A stretch of 64,000 nucleotides of DNA from Tetradesmus obliquus. Its lineage: Eukaryota; Chlorophyta; Chlorophyceae; Sphaeropleales; Scenedesmaceae. Position 1 is the first letter of the stretch, and the number at the start of each line of letters is the position of its first letter. Where the stretch lies: positions 2,852,001 to 2,916,000 of the forward strand of contig CP126198.1 of assembly GCA_030272155.1 (NCBI GenBank), read 5' to 3'. Below, in pieces: positions 1-10,445 of the stretch. The position numbers and the translations under genes were made by a program. The notes below the pieces were generated by a model. It was not told where the DNA came from, made no database searches, and worked only from the letters and a program-made list of their open reading frames with translations.

Positions 1-2243
1 GCAGCTCTCCAACCCTCTGGATGTGTCTCTATGGTTGATAACCGGCAACTAGTTCAACTGTCCGACACTTTCACCATCACCCAACAGCAGGAGGCTGAGC
101 TTATCTCCTGCGCCCCCACACACCTGCAGCTGGCTGTAAGGCCTGTGCAGGTAGACCACGCCTGGCGCTGAGCTGTCAGCGGCGAGCAGCCCCCACAGCC
201 CATCCTCACTCAGCCCTTTGAAAACCTCCACAGCAGCAGCAGCGCGGTTCAGCCGGTACACAGACAGCCCGCTGATGCTGCCCGACACGCCTGTGTGTGT
301 AGGCAGCCGGCAGCCAGCAGAGGAGATGCAAGATTGAAGTGGGGACTTGCACTGCTGAAGAAAAAAGCAAAACATGCACATACCAGTCACGCATGGCAAG
401 ATGAGTTGCTGTGCCGTAGGCAGCTCAAACGAAGATGTTCCGAGCACGGCACAGTCAGTGAGCCATCGTGGCGTTGCAGCCTGGTGCACGCCTGCAGCAA
501 ACCACACAGATCTGGAGGGCATGCCAGCTACAGCAGTGCCTATTCATGCAGCTGCTATGGCTGCCGCAACATCTGCACGGTCCTTCGCAATGTTCCTGCG
601 CGGTCGCTCGGCACGCCCTGCAGTCACCCAGGCTGAGCGACCAGCAGTCGCCCTGCAGAGGATTACTCGCAGCACAAAGGCGGCCAGCAACACACACACG
701 AGAACTCAGACCAAACTCCACGCCAAAAGCGGAAGACCCCATGCCAGAACCGACACATGCTCCAGCCGCGCACCACACAGCGTGGGCACGTTGACGTCCC
801 TGTCGCTGGCGCTGTCTGCGTAGCCGTGCAGGTAGGCCGGGTTCTCGGGCGTGACCAGCTGGCTGAAGAAGCGCTGCTTCTGGTCCTTGGAGCGCCGCCC
901 ATACTCCGCGCCAGACGCCATCTCCTCCCACACGGCCTGAGACAGGCAGAGGCATGAGCGCAGCGTGAACACGCAGCAGAGGCGTCAGCTTGCAGGCACG
1001 CCGGCTTGCAAGGCATGCTGGTTGTCAGGCAGCTAGTGTGGAGGGTTTGAGACCAGGGCCTGCAGCCGCAGCGCCACGTCACACCATCAAGGAACCTATA
1101 GCTGTGGTGCCAGTGCAGCCGGCCGCGCACCACGCTGAGCCCGCGCTCCTCCACCAGCACCCGCAGCAGCGCCAGCAGGTTGGCCTCAGGGCAGCCCGCG
1201 CGCGGCACCTCCAGGTTGCTGCCCATGAGGTTGAGCCCGGCGTGCTCCACCAGCAGCAGCGCGTCAAGGCCGGCAGCCTCATAGAAGGCGCCCACCTGCG
1301 GCAGCAGCAGCGGCAGCAGCAGCAGCAGCAGCAGCAGCGCATGTACGCAGGCACAGCGTGCACATGACATGAAAGCTGCAGCATGGCACTCACCCACAGT
1401 GCTGCAAACTGACCTGCAGCTGCCACACCGGAGGCGGCGACACGCAAGGCAAGCTTTGCAGCACAAACACGCTTGTTTGTGATTACTACGTTGAGCTGCA
1501 AGCACAGCACGGGAAACATATGCACGTTGTTGTGCCAAGCACTACACAATGATTGCACCAGAACTGTGTGTGATGAGAGAGATGGTTATGCATGCATCAC
1601 CAATATCAATCTCATACACAGAGGTTTTCTTGGGGTTGAACCTCAACTGAGTGACAGTCCGAGCTGAGCTATTGCAGCTTCCAATTTTACCAGGTGTTAG
1701 TGGTGGCGTATGCCGCATGAGCACACTGATGTAACCCCTCTACATCTTTATCTCAAAACATATGCACATTGTTGTGCCGAGCTGTAAGCGCTCACATCGT
1801 ACCGGCAACAGCATGCCCGTGTTGTCAGCGCCGCAGTGAACCCAACTGCACCTCTGCTGACAGGCAGCGGCATATGCGCATTACTATGCATACGCATGAG
1901 CTGCTGCCGACAGGCAGCGGCATATGCGCATCACAATGCACACGCATGAACTGCTGCCGACAGGCAGTGGCATATGCGCATTACTATGCACACTGTCAAG
2001 CACCGCCTATAGGCAGCAGCACGCGCCTCACTACACCCGACAATGCGCGCATTCCACCGGCAGCAGGCGGCGGCGCTGTTGCCCACCTTGACGAGTGCCA
2101 CGGCCATGGGGTTCCTGCTCTTGGCGCGCTTGAACCAGCCCCAGCCTGAGGGCTGCTTCAGCTGCTTGGGCACCGCAAAGGGCAGCCCCAGCCGCTGCCG
2201 CAGGTCCAGCTGGGCCAGGGACTGCTGCACCTTGGGCCTGCAG

Positions 2244-2276
<33 letters not shown>

Positions 2277-3518
2277 GAAAGCATCATGACATGAGGAGGG
2301 CAGAAGCTGGTGCACGCAAGCAGCGCTGGTTTGCAGTAATAGCAACTAGTTGAGGGTTACTCATATTGATATCCAAGGTTCGGCTGTTTCTTGGGCATGC
2401 ATGTGCACAGCAGCAATGCGCTGTCACTATTGGTTGCTGTTCAGCATCAGAGTGCAGCAGCAGCAGCAGCAGCAGCAGCTGCTGCTGCTGCTCCTACTGC
2501 TGTACAGCATGTACGCTCGCCACTCACTTCTGCACGTTTTCCATGAGCTCCTGCCAGTGCTGCAGCTCCTGCTGGTCTGTGATCTGCCAGGCAGCCTTGA
2601 CATTGTTGTCCGTGTAGTACCAGGGCAGCTCCCCGTTAGGCCCCAGCTCAGCAGGGTGAATGCCCAGGCGTGCAACAGGGTCAGTGTCGCTGTCGCTGTC
2701 GCTGCCACTGGGGGAGCCGCCAGCGCTGCGCCTGCTGCTGCTGCTGAAGGAGCGCGCGCCAGTGCGGTTTGCGACAGCGACCAGGCGCCGCGGATGTGGA
2801 TGCAAGCTGCTGCCTAGGGACAGCGCTGGGCACGCAGCAAGGTGGACACGGCATTGTTTCCTGGAGGTGCTGCAACTTTGACTGCAAAGTGCGCTGCTGC
2901 TGCTGCTGACGTGGTACCTCGGGAGTGCTGCAGGAGCTACAGCATGTGGCTGCGCGGAGGAACTGCCAGCACTGCTGCTGCTGCTGCTGCTGCTGAAGGC
3001 CCGCGTGGCTGGGTGCGCGATGGCGACCACCCCGCGTGCCTGTGGCAGCTGGCTGCAGCCTGGGGGATGCGCTGCAACCCTGACAAGGCATCTCTTCTTG
3101 ATGCTGCTGCCTTCGTTGCACAGTGCTCTGCAGGTGCAGCTGGTGGGGTGAGCCTGGAGAGCTGCAGCTGCTGCAGCAGGTGGTCGCGACAGCTGAGCAT
3201 CGCCCCATGCAGGTCTGAGCTGCGGTGGAAAGACCAGTTGTCTTGCTTGCAGCTGTTGCGTGGTGGATGGACGAAGATCCGGAAGAATGCTGCCGCTGGT
3301 CCTGATGCTTGCCCATCTGCTGCTGTGACAGCGCCCTGCCACGGCGGGCGTGGCATTTGCAGCGCAGCAAGCTCCAATCAAACGGCCTGCAACATTCCAA
3401 TGCAGATCAGCATGGCTGCAACGTGATCTAGTCTTAGAGCGAGGTTGCAGGGACTGCACACGAGGCACCCACCTGACGAACGCAGCATGGAGCCTGTGCG
3501 GCCCACACACAACGCCAT
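1..3518 (-). CDS. MSH1: MSH1-type organellar DNA mismatch repair protein (MutS homologue), 5' part, cut by window edge
   Basis: Plant-type MSH1 is targeted to mitochondria and/or chloroplasts and suppresses illegitimate recombination in organelle genomes. Supported exons, in coding order: one ending at 2528; 2237-2087; 1295 to about 1097; 936-774; 290 to about 124. Phases agree where both borders are clear. The third gives VGAFYEAAGLDALLLVEHAG and then PRAGCP, the hallmark of MutS domain I. The fourth (RFFSQLVTPENPAYLHGY) and fifth (GVSGSISGLSVYRLN) match the connector that follows in land-plant MSH1. The ATPase and GIY-YIG parts would lie outside the window. The N-terminus is a long Ala/Ser/Arg-rich region with two RxFSSSS stretches, as in algal organelle presequences. 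The start is uncertain: an ATG at 3518-3516 opens a 15-codon exon with a GTGGGT donor, while the long frame below 3510 has only GTG at that point. Family call is firm; N-terminal exon structure is tentative. Confidence 0.85.
1553..1740 (-). repeat. Dispersed repeat C, inverted copy
   Basis: This intronic stretch of MSH1 reads on the minus strand like the units at 15001-15206, 15684-15860 and 15884-15985: a GCGGCATACGCCAC core, then AGCTGCAA, a GAGGTTCAACCCC-like block and a run ending near a TCTCTC stretch. The family is not recognised; it is probably a short non-autonomous element. Confidence 0.6.
1857..1995. repeat. 50-bp tandem repeat, about 2.7 copies
   Basis: Units start at 1861, 1911 and 1961 with CAGGCAG(C/T)GGCATATGCGCA, a period of exactly 50 bp. 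Each carries the palindrome GCATATGC and an ACGCATGA(G/A)CTGCTGCCGA block. It lies in an MSH1 intron. Confidence 0.85.
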
Positions 3519-4379
3519 CGATTAGATCTTGTTCCTCTGACAGGAAGTTTCGGTGAACGAGAGCAGCACTGCGTCAGCAGTATGTGTCCAGAGCACACCG
3601 TGCGTCAAGATATCTGCTGCCTGCAGCTCAGCATGCTTCAGATCTTACTACGTCTAAAACTCAGTGATTCTCAGTAGAAGTGCGCGTGGTCAAGAAGCGT
3701 TGTGTGTGTAGAACAAGCCAGCAACTGCATGCGTGGTTGTTCAGGGTTTATGGGGCTGATCTCCAAGGTTACTCGCTTCTGGTTGCTTCTTGATGTCTGC
3801 TACCAGAATAGCTACCAACAGGTTTTCATGTGCAGACAAGACCGTCAACTGCGATACTAGCCGCGGAACCTACCACCTGCATGCAGTTCAACGGCCTGCA
3901 AACAAGATGCCGCAGCCTGCAAACAACCACTCAGCAGTGTATGGGACTGGCGGCGTGGCACACATATGCAGGCACTCTGCTGGCACCGCCCGTTGGGTGC
4001 GGTCGGCAGCCGCAGCCCAGCCGCCAACGCAGGTCGCACCGCACCGCAGCAGCGAGCCCGCCAGGCAGCGCCAGCAGCCAACAGGCGCCACCATCCTCTG
4101 CTGCTGCCAGGCATGCTGGTGCAGACGGCGGCTTGGAAGAGCTGTGCAGGCAGGCAGCAGAGAGCCCAGCTGTCCATTAGTACCTGAACGTTGTGTGTAT
4201 GAAGTGTTCATGCGCTTGTATGGCTCAATGGGAGCAGCATGGCTGGCACAGTAGCGACCAGGTCCGCCAACACTAATTGCCGCTTGGTCGCATTGCATGT
4301 ACTGTTCCAGCCAGTGAGGGTTTTTGGCGTCGGCTGGTTTTTCTCCCTCACGGCGCTGTCAGGACCAGATGATTTTGAT
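3519..4379. other. Intergenic stretch, no convincing gene
   Basis: This is upstream of the proposed MSH1 start. A GC-rich patch at about 3960-4170 is open in several frames on both strands, but none shows a recognisable domain or consistent splice sites. I see no RNA gene. Confidence 0.4.
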
Positions 4380-4741
4380 GTCCGAGCTAGTGGGACTCCT
4401 TGGAGCTAGTACGGCTCTTCCCTGTCCAAGACACTATCTTGATTATAGACTCCTTTATTGGGGCGGCTAGCACTGAGTGTTGGTCGGGTGTGCGCAGCAT
4501 GCAATTGAGTTGTAGCACACCAACTTGGACCCAACCCTTGAAGGGGGTGTGGGGGTTCAACTCCCCTGCTTCTTTTGTGGTCTGGGAGCTGGGCACCTCC
4601 TGTATAGGGGTGTATAGGGGTGTTACTAGTAGACGTGTCTTGCTGGTGGAGGCATTGCCTTGTGCCCCCTGCAGTCAGGTTTGTCTGACTGTTGCGTGTG
4701 ACTAGCCAGTAGGACTTTGTCCCCCCTGGTAACAAAAAGAA
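4380..4741 (+). repeat. Dispersed repeat A, plus copy
   Basis: About 360 bp recurs in inverted orientation at 51394-51731 with small indels. Shared blocks include CGAGCTAGTGGGA, GACTCCTTTATTGGGGCGGC, GCAGCATGCAATTGAGTTGT and GACTAGCCAGTAGGA. An internal GGGTTCAACTCC resembles a pol III B box, so a tRNA-derived SINE is possible, but a clear A box at normal spacing is not seen. Confidence 0.75.
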
Positions 4742-4936
4742 GTAGTACCTGAAGGCCATCGTAGCAGGCAGCCTGCCTGCTGAAGGGGAACTTGGCTATG
4801 TGGTGCAGGGAGTGTGGCACCTTGCTGGGTGGCGCTCAGGGCAGCACTGCCTCAGCAGCTGCAGCTGGCCGAGCCGCAGCAGGCGCGGGGCTGGCTGTGC
4901 AGGCCTGTCTTGGCAGTGCTGTGGGTGCGGCTTAAG

Positions 4937-5062
4937 CCAGGCAGCATTACATTACATTACATTACATGCTCCACTCAATGAGGAGTGGGCACCCCAGTCA
5001 GGAGCCAACGAGAGGCTCATAGGGGGAGGAAACATCGAAGAACAACTCATCATTGCAATTTA
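4937..5062 (+). repeat. Dispersed repeat B, copy 1
   Basis: It starts in an ATTAC-repeat run and continues ATGCTCCACTCA, GAGGAGTGGG, then the short hairpin motif GAGCCAACGAGAGGCTC and a purine-rich AGGAAACATCGAAGAACAAC tail. The same order recurs at 21252-21362. Truncated relatives of the hairpin part lie at 31985 and 39786. Confidence 0.75.
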
Positions 5063-5294
5063 GGGCGTGAGGCGGCTGTTGATGCAGTTCGTGGCATCTA
5101 TGTAGTGCAGAGGATTGTTACAGTGATTGCATCATGTAACAATGCAATCACTGACCAAGCACATCACTATGCTTTGCATGCCGCATGCACTGGCAGTAGC
5201 GTGCAACCAGAGCCGTGTGCGGCAGTGCAATCTATCCTGTTGTACGGGGTACCCACCACCTGAAGTATCTAGCACACAGGTACCGCTGCCAGCC

Positions 5295-5323
5295 AAGTCA
5301 CTATATGCGGCATATAGTGACTT
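5295..5323. repeat. Perfect inverted repeat (13-bp arms, 3-nt loop)
   Basis: Arms AAGTCACTATATG and CATATAGTGACTT flank CGG. It lies in otherwise featureless sequence, with no gene adjacent that would make it an obvious terminator. Confidence 0.9.
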
Positions 5324-6686
5324 ACTGCTGCTTCCTTCCTTGCCTGTCAGCAAAACCTGGTCTTGAACACAGGCCTCACAGCGTGGCACCATTGCCATCA
5401 AATGAGTGTACATGGCTGTACGCTGTGTTGTTTGCACAAGATGCCCGGCACCTCAACTGCCCATGTACCTGTGCTGCTAAATCGAGTGAATTGCAGTTGC
5501 AAATGCATATGCGCTGTAGATCACCAACCAGAAACGGTTTTACTGCCTTTCAACCTGCTGCAACCGCTAACATGTGGCAGATTGCAAATGCAAACACAGC
5601 ACATGCACATGCACAACGCTGCACATTTGTATGGCAGGACGCATCCACCATCTACAGGGCCGCTGACCTTACACAGCCAGCCAATTAAGACATGACTGCC
5701 TGCTGCGAGCTACATTCTCTTGCCTTCCGGGCAAGCTGCAAGCAGGTGGTGAGTGCAGCACAACAGACAACACCTGACAAAATACACACGCTGCTAAAAG
5801 TGGTGCTTACGCAGTTGCAAACTCCTTAGCTATCTAGTTGTGTGTGCATTGATTGGAGACCCAAACGTGCGCTGCATGCAGGCGCTTGTATGCTGAAACC
5901 TGCTACAGTGCGCGCAAGACGTCAGTGGCATCAGCACGGCATTGCACCAGCGACAGCACGCCACGCCTGTATGAAGATAGATGCTGGCCAATGGCATCAT
6001 GTGCGGACTGTGTCAGAGACGGCCAGTGCAGTAGCCTGCTGCCAGTGCTGCGGCAGCACGTAGTGCCCCTGGCAGCAGTTGGCCGCTAGCGGCTGTGGCA
6101 CAGCCCAGTAGTCACACTTAGACACATGCGAGGCATAACACACACGAAATGGCATACCCAAATGTGATGTTGACCAGTGCACTGACCCATGCTGTAGGGC
6201 CCTACTGCAGGCACCATCCCGGCCCATCTGCTGGTGGTATCATCACCAGCAGTATCATGCAGCAGACATGCCATCAAACACATCATCTACTAAAAGCCCT
6301 AGTACGTGTGCAGCCCAAGCTTCGCCTCCCCAGGCACCCATGATGCCCCCACCTGTTCCTTGCAATACCATACAATGAAATACAATACATATCAGGACTG
6401 ACACCTGCCTCGGGCAGTGGCCCAGCAAGCCGCCACTCTGCTCATGAGGTGACAAATGCCCCCACCTGTGCCTTGCACATGCACACCAAGACCCAGTCAC
6501 AGCACGATGCAACAGCGCAAGGAGTGAATGCTTCCAGCTGCGCATGATGCTGATGCCTGACACACACAACAATGCAGGACCCATGCGCTTGCAGCCCAGC
6601 CCAGCAAGTATTCATGTCTGACTGCTAAGCAGCACACACTGGCTCACTTAGCACAGCCACACGTTGCTGTGGGCTTACGACAGCGC
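5324..6686. other. Intergenic stretch, nothing supported
   Basis: Only short overlapping frames without domains or splice logic. It is the region downstream of the gene ending at 6687. The composition is average, with no long tandem repeats. Confidence 0.4.
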
Positions 6687-8137
6687 TCATTTTGATGTGA
6701 GCAGGGGATCTGTGCGGGATCGTGCGGCTGCTGCCAGCTCAGCAGCCCAGACCTGCTCCTTGCTGCGGCGCTTGAGTTGCTCCTCCCCAAACACTGCTGC
6801 CAGGAAGTCCCACACCTCGCACACCGGCTCGCCCGTCTCAGGGTGCACCACCCAACAGCTCTTGGTGAACTGCTTCCTGCGAGCCCTGCTGGTCATGCGC
6901 TCAAAGTCAGTGCCGCATACCATGTTGAGGCCAGCTGGTGCATATGGCAGGATGATTTTAGCAGTGTAACCGCACTTGCTGCTTGGATCAATCTGCACCC
7001 ACAGCCGCGCCCGAGCCGGCCCACTGAGCCACCCCAGCATAGCCCGCAGCTGCGCCAGGCGAGCTGCAGCTGCTGAGTCAGCACCTGCCTCAGTGCTGTG
7101 CATCTGCCACCGACCACACACCACATGCACCTCAAAGCTCATCCGCCCCTCAGAAGGCACAGCGCCCATGGCCCTCAGGAAGTTCTGGAACGCTGGGCTC
7201 TCCGCTGACTTGCGGCACAGCCCGATCACCTCAGCAACCACTCTTGGCGACGCCTTCTGGTTGCTGGTGCCGCCTGGCAGGTGGGCTGTCTGGCCGGTCT
7301 TACTGTGCTGGTGGCGTGGTTGTGCATGCTCCTTGCCCCTCAGGAGCCATGGCAGCCGTGCTGCAGCTGTGGTTGCAGGTGTTGGGTTGCTGCAGGTGAC
7401 AATGGAGTCGCCCAGCTGCCTGCAGTCACCGATACACATGGGTCACTGCAGCGCCATGCGGTCTTTGGGGTAGCAACAGCAACAGGTTAAAACTGCATGT
7501 TGGCCGCTTAATTCCGTTGCCGGACCAAAAGTCTTGCTGACGCGAGTTGATCAGTTGCTGTGAGCTGCTGCAATGCGCCACAGCTGGTGTGTTGACTGAC
7601 ACTCTCATGGCATGCCCTGCAGGCACTAGCTATTCCAATTGACGCACATCCAACATGCACCAAGCACCTGCTGTGCCAGAATGACCTACCCGGGGTCTTT
7701 TACAGTGCTGCCGCTGCTGTCAGGCTTGATGGGTGCTACTGTCACTCTGTACACCTTGGCTGCCGCCTCGAGGGCCCCGCCAGCACCAGTACTGGTGCCA
7801 GTGGGGGCAGCGCCCGCAGGAATCACCAGCGCCTGGCGCGCTTGCTCGCCCAAGGAGTGCTGCCATGACTTGAGGCCTGCAGTATAAACAAGTTGGGTAA
7901 TATACCGCTGAGTGCGTGCCTGCAGGAACGACAATCAATCGCGAATTGCTGCTGCGACAGGCAGGTACCTGTTGCCTTGGCGCCCAAGTCGTCCTCGTTC
8001 GAGGCGTCTCTGAAAAGCAATATTTGGATGTCATAAATTGCCTCGCAGTGGCGGCGACATCCACGGCAGTCCACAGAAGTGGGTGCACTGATGCCCGCCC
8101 CAGAGGCATGCGAGCAATCAACCGGCCCAGAATGCAT
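6687..8137 (-). CDS. Protein of unknown function, 3 exons, about 323 aa
   Basis: Three exons fit in phase: 8137-7969 (ATG at 8137, ends in phase 1 before GTACCT), 7876-7690 (acceptor TATACTGCAG, donor GTAGGT, phase 2) and 7302-6687 (acceptor CACCAGCACAG, through the stop). The joined frame gives 323 residues. The first third includes a C-x2-C-x3-C stretch and IYDIQILLFRDASNEDD. The middle is Ala/Gly-rich. The C-terminal 200 residues look like a compact domain with FQNFLRAMGAVPSEG, LWVQIDPSSKCGY and KSCWVVHPETGEPVCEVW, and a charged C-terminus. I do not recognise the family. The C-terminal block with spaced Cys and a PETGEPV turn is vaguely SAND-like, but I would not name it so. No signal peptide or membrane segment. 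It is head-to-head with the filamin-repeat gene, about 2.3 kb away. Confidence 0.7.
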
Positions 8138-8706
8138 GGCGAGCGCCGAAATAGATGCATTATCATCTTATTTTATGTTCACGCGCTTATAGAGGCCCTT
8201 GAAGTCCCTGGTACCTCATCTATATCCTTGCCTTTGCCTCGGTATTGTCGCGCATTATCATGTCATGAGGGCACAGTAGCAGCACCACCATCCGTGTTTT
8301 GCTCGGACAACCGTGTCATTGGCACATGGTATTTCGACTAGATTGTTCGGAGGACGGGCACAGACGTCGCATGAGTGGCTTGTCCAAGGATTCAAGATCG
8401 TCCTTCGATGACGGCAACTTGCTTGAAGTGAATGCAACGAGCAAACTCTGTGGAAAGCTGCAGAAAGCACATCAAAAAGGCAATATGCAACACATTGACT
8501 ACCCACATGTCTTCATGGCGCCTCCTCCACCATGGCTGCAAGTCTTAAAGCTCAGACTGTCTGCTCTGCCTCTCCTGCTAGTATCACCCGCAGTCAAAGG
8601 AAGCAAGACGAATATCATGCAGATTCCTCAAAGCATATCGAGATTACCTATCTTTTTTTTTTGCAAATGCCACACATACCCACGCAATGCATTGTAGGCT
8701 CAGCCC

Positions 8707-9105
8707 TTGGCCGTAGAAGTCATGTCAGCCCGTAATTCAGTCGAGGAGCTGCAGGCAGAGGCAGATGTGTATGCCACAGCCGCAGAAGCCAACTTGAATG
8801 CTAAGTACAACAGCATGCCCAGCCTGTCCTCAGGCAGGGACAAGCCAGCTATGCAGCAGCTGCTAGCAGATCAGACGGGGCTGATGCCCACAGTACTGGC
8901 ATCAGCGCAGAGTGAGATGCGCAGCACTGCACTTGAACACCATCAGCGGCAGCGGCAGCACCAGGACGCCAGCGCACAGCAGCACAGCAACGCTGCCTGG
9001 CAGCAGCAGGTGCTGCAGCAGGTGCTGCAGCAGCAGCAGGTGCCGCAGCAGCAGCTACTGTGCAGGAAGCAGTCCCACATGGTGATGGTGATGAAGAAAT
9101 GCTGA
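8707..9105 (+). CDS. Possible CAG-rich exon, glutamine-rich product
   Basis: An open frame of about 130 codons begins after a T-rich run and an acceptor-like ATGTCAG. It reads SVEELQAEADVYATAAEANL, then a poly-Gln stretch from CAG/CAR runs. After the Gln tract the adjacent frame (9060-9302) becomes the more protein-like one, so either an intron or chance openness in CAG repeats is at work. No ATG with good context is seen at the beginning. Product unknown; it could be a spurious frame. Confidence 0.3.
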   Translation: MAVEVMSARNSVEELQAEADVYATAAEANLNAKYNSMPSLSSGRDKPAMQQLLADQTGLMPTVLASAQSEMRSTALEHHQRQRQHQDASAQQHSNAAWQQQVLQQVLQQQQVPQQQLLCRKQSHMVMVMKKC

Positions 9106-10445
9106 CCCTGCCAGGCATCCAGCAGGCCCTGCAAGTGCAGCAGCAGCAGCAGCAGCAAGCTGGCAGTACCCAGCCCTCGCGTTTCACAGCTCAAGGTTGC
9201 CAGCTGTTAGCACGCATTGCATTGGCAGTCTCCAGTGTTTGTGCCGTTGCATGTCAGTGGCAAATCCTAACAGCTGAACAAGTTGCGGATGGCTCACTGT
9301 AGACTCACCATGTGTTAATCGCATGCATTAGTAAGATGTGCGACAGCAGAGCTGGCTTAGCAGCTTGAGTAGTGTCTCAGTGGTGGACGCTCTGTTGAAG
9401 CCAAGCACATTAATTTCATGCGTATGACTGCCTGTCACAGCGCTGTGCTAGCTAGCTGTCCATCAGTTGCTGTGCTGCAAACCGGGTGCTGCCGTCCATG
9501 TTGGATGCAGCACTCCATCCCACAGCATAATACATTCCCCGCAGGAAATTGCCTGCAGGCTGCATACCAGCTGGAGCCACCACGTCCTTGTGGCCTCTCA
9601 CTATACAGGTATATCTGGTCACTGGCCAAGGGCAGTCATATGACTGCAGAGCTCTGCAAAGCAATCTGGTGTCTCAGTCTCAGATACCCCCCCCCCCCCC
9701 TCAGGTGAAAGTTGAAAGTTGAAAATGTCTACGCTCTCTTTGCAGGGCCCCCTCAGGTGCACTCAGTGACTGACATGCTCAGGTGTTGCGTGAATTCACG
9801 TGCTTCGAAGCACGTTCAGCTGGTTGCGTGAAGCACGTTGCGTAAAGCACGTTGCGTGCATGGCTGTGTTTGCAGCAGAAAGCACAGCTGTATTTTGCGT
9901 GTTCTGGAAGCTATCAGGCGAGTACATCAGCGGCAGAACACCAGTTAGCGTGCACACCAGATTAACACAACCACCCTGTTCCTGAGACCGTCTCACAGGC
10001 CACAAATCAGCTTCAAATCAGCAAATCGTTCTACTTTGTGGATCCTGGGCACTTGGAAGTTCGTTTCGGCCGGGAAATTCATGAAAAAAACTTGCGTCGA
10101 AACCTGTTAGGCACTGCCTGGCTAGTGCTCAGTAGGCATCGAGGGTCCCACAGTAGTGCTGCAGAGCATGTTACGGTCTTTCCAGCAATATATGGTGTTT
10201 CAGCTCTCATTTGACATGCACAGCCAAGGGCGCGAACTGACGCTGATGTTGAGAACCAGTTGACTTGGCTCCTACTATCCACCGTCGACAAGCACAGATT
10301 GGCATCTTCAAAGAATATTGTTTTTTCCTGATATCCTTTCTTATGGGTCCAGATAAGCCGTTCTGTGGACTGCACACAAGGACACTATGGTGGCTGTTCT
10401 GCTTTGGCATATGCCGTGAGTTCTTCCTACATCACTCTTCGCAAG
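9106..10445. other. Intergenic stretch with a poly(C) run
   Basis: It holds a 14-base C run at 9687-9700 and short direct repeats of a GTTGCGT(G/A)AAGCACGTT type near 9785-9860. No gene-like frame with splice sites is seen. It is the likely upstream region of the filamin-repeat gene. Confidence 0.4.

Noticed and set aside
7720-8166. Alternative minus frame (148 codons) over the first exons of the 6687-8137 gene
   Set aside because: The three-exon model joins by phase and reaches a long C-terminal domain, while this frame stops without using the splice sites.
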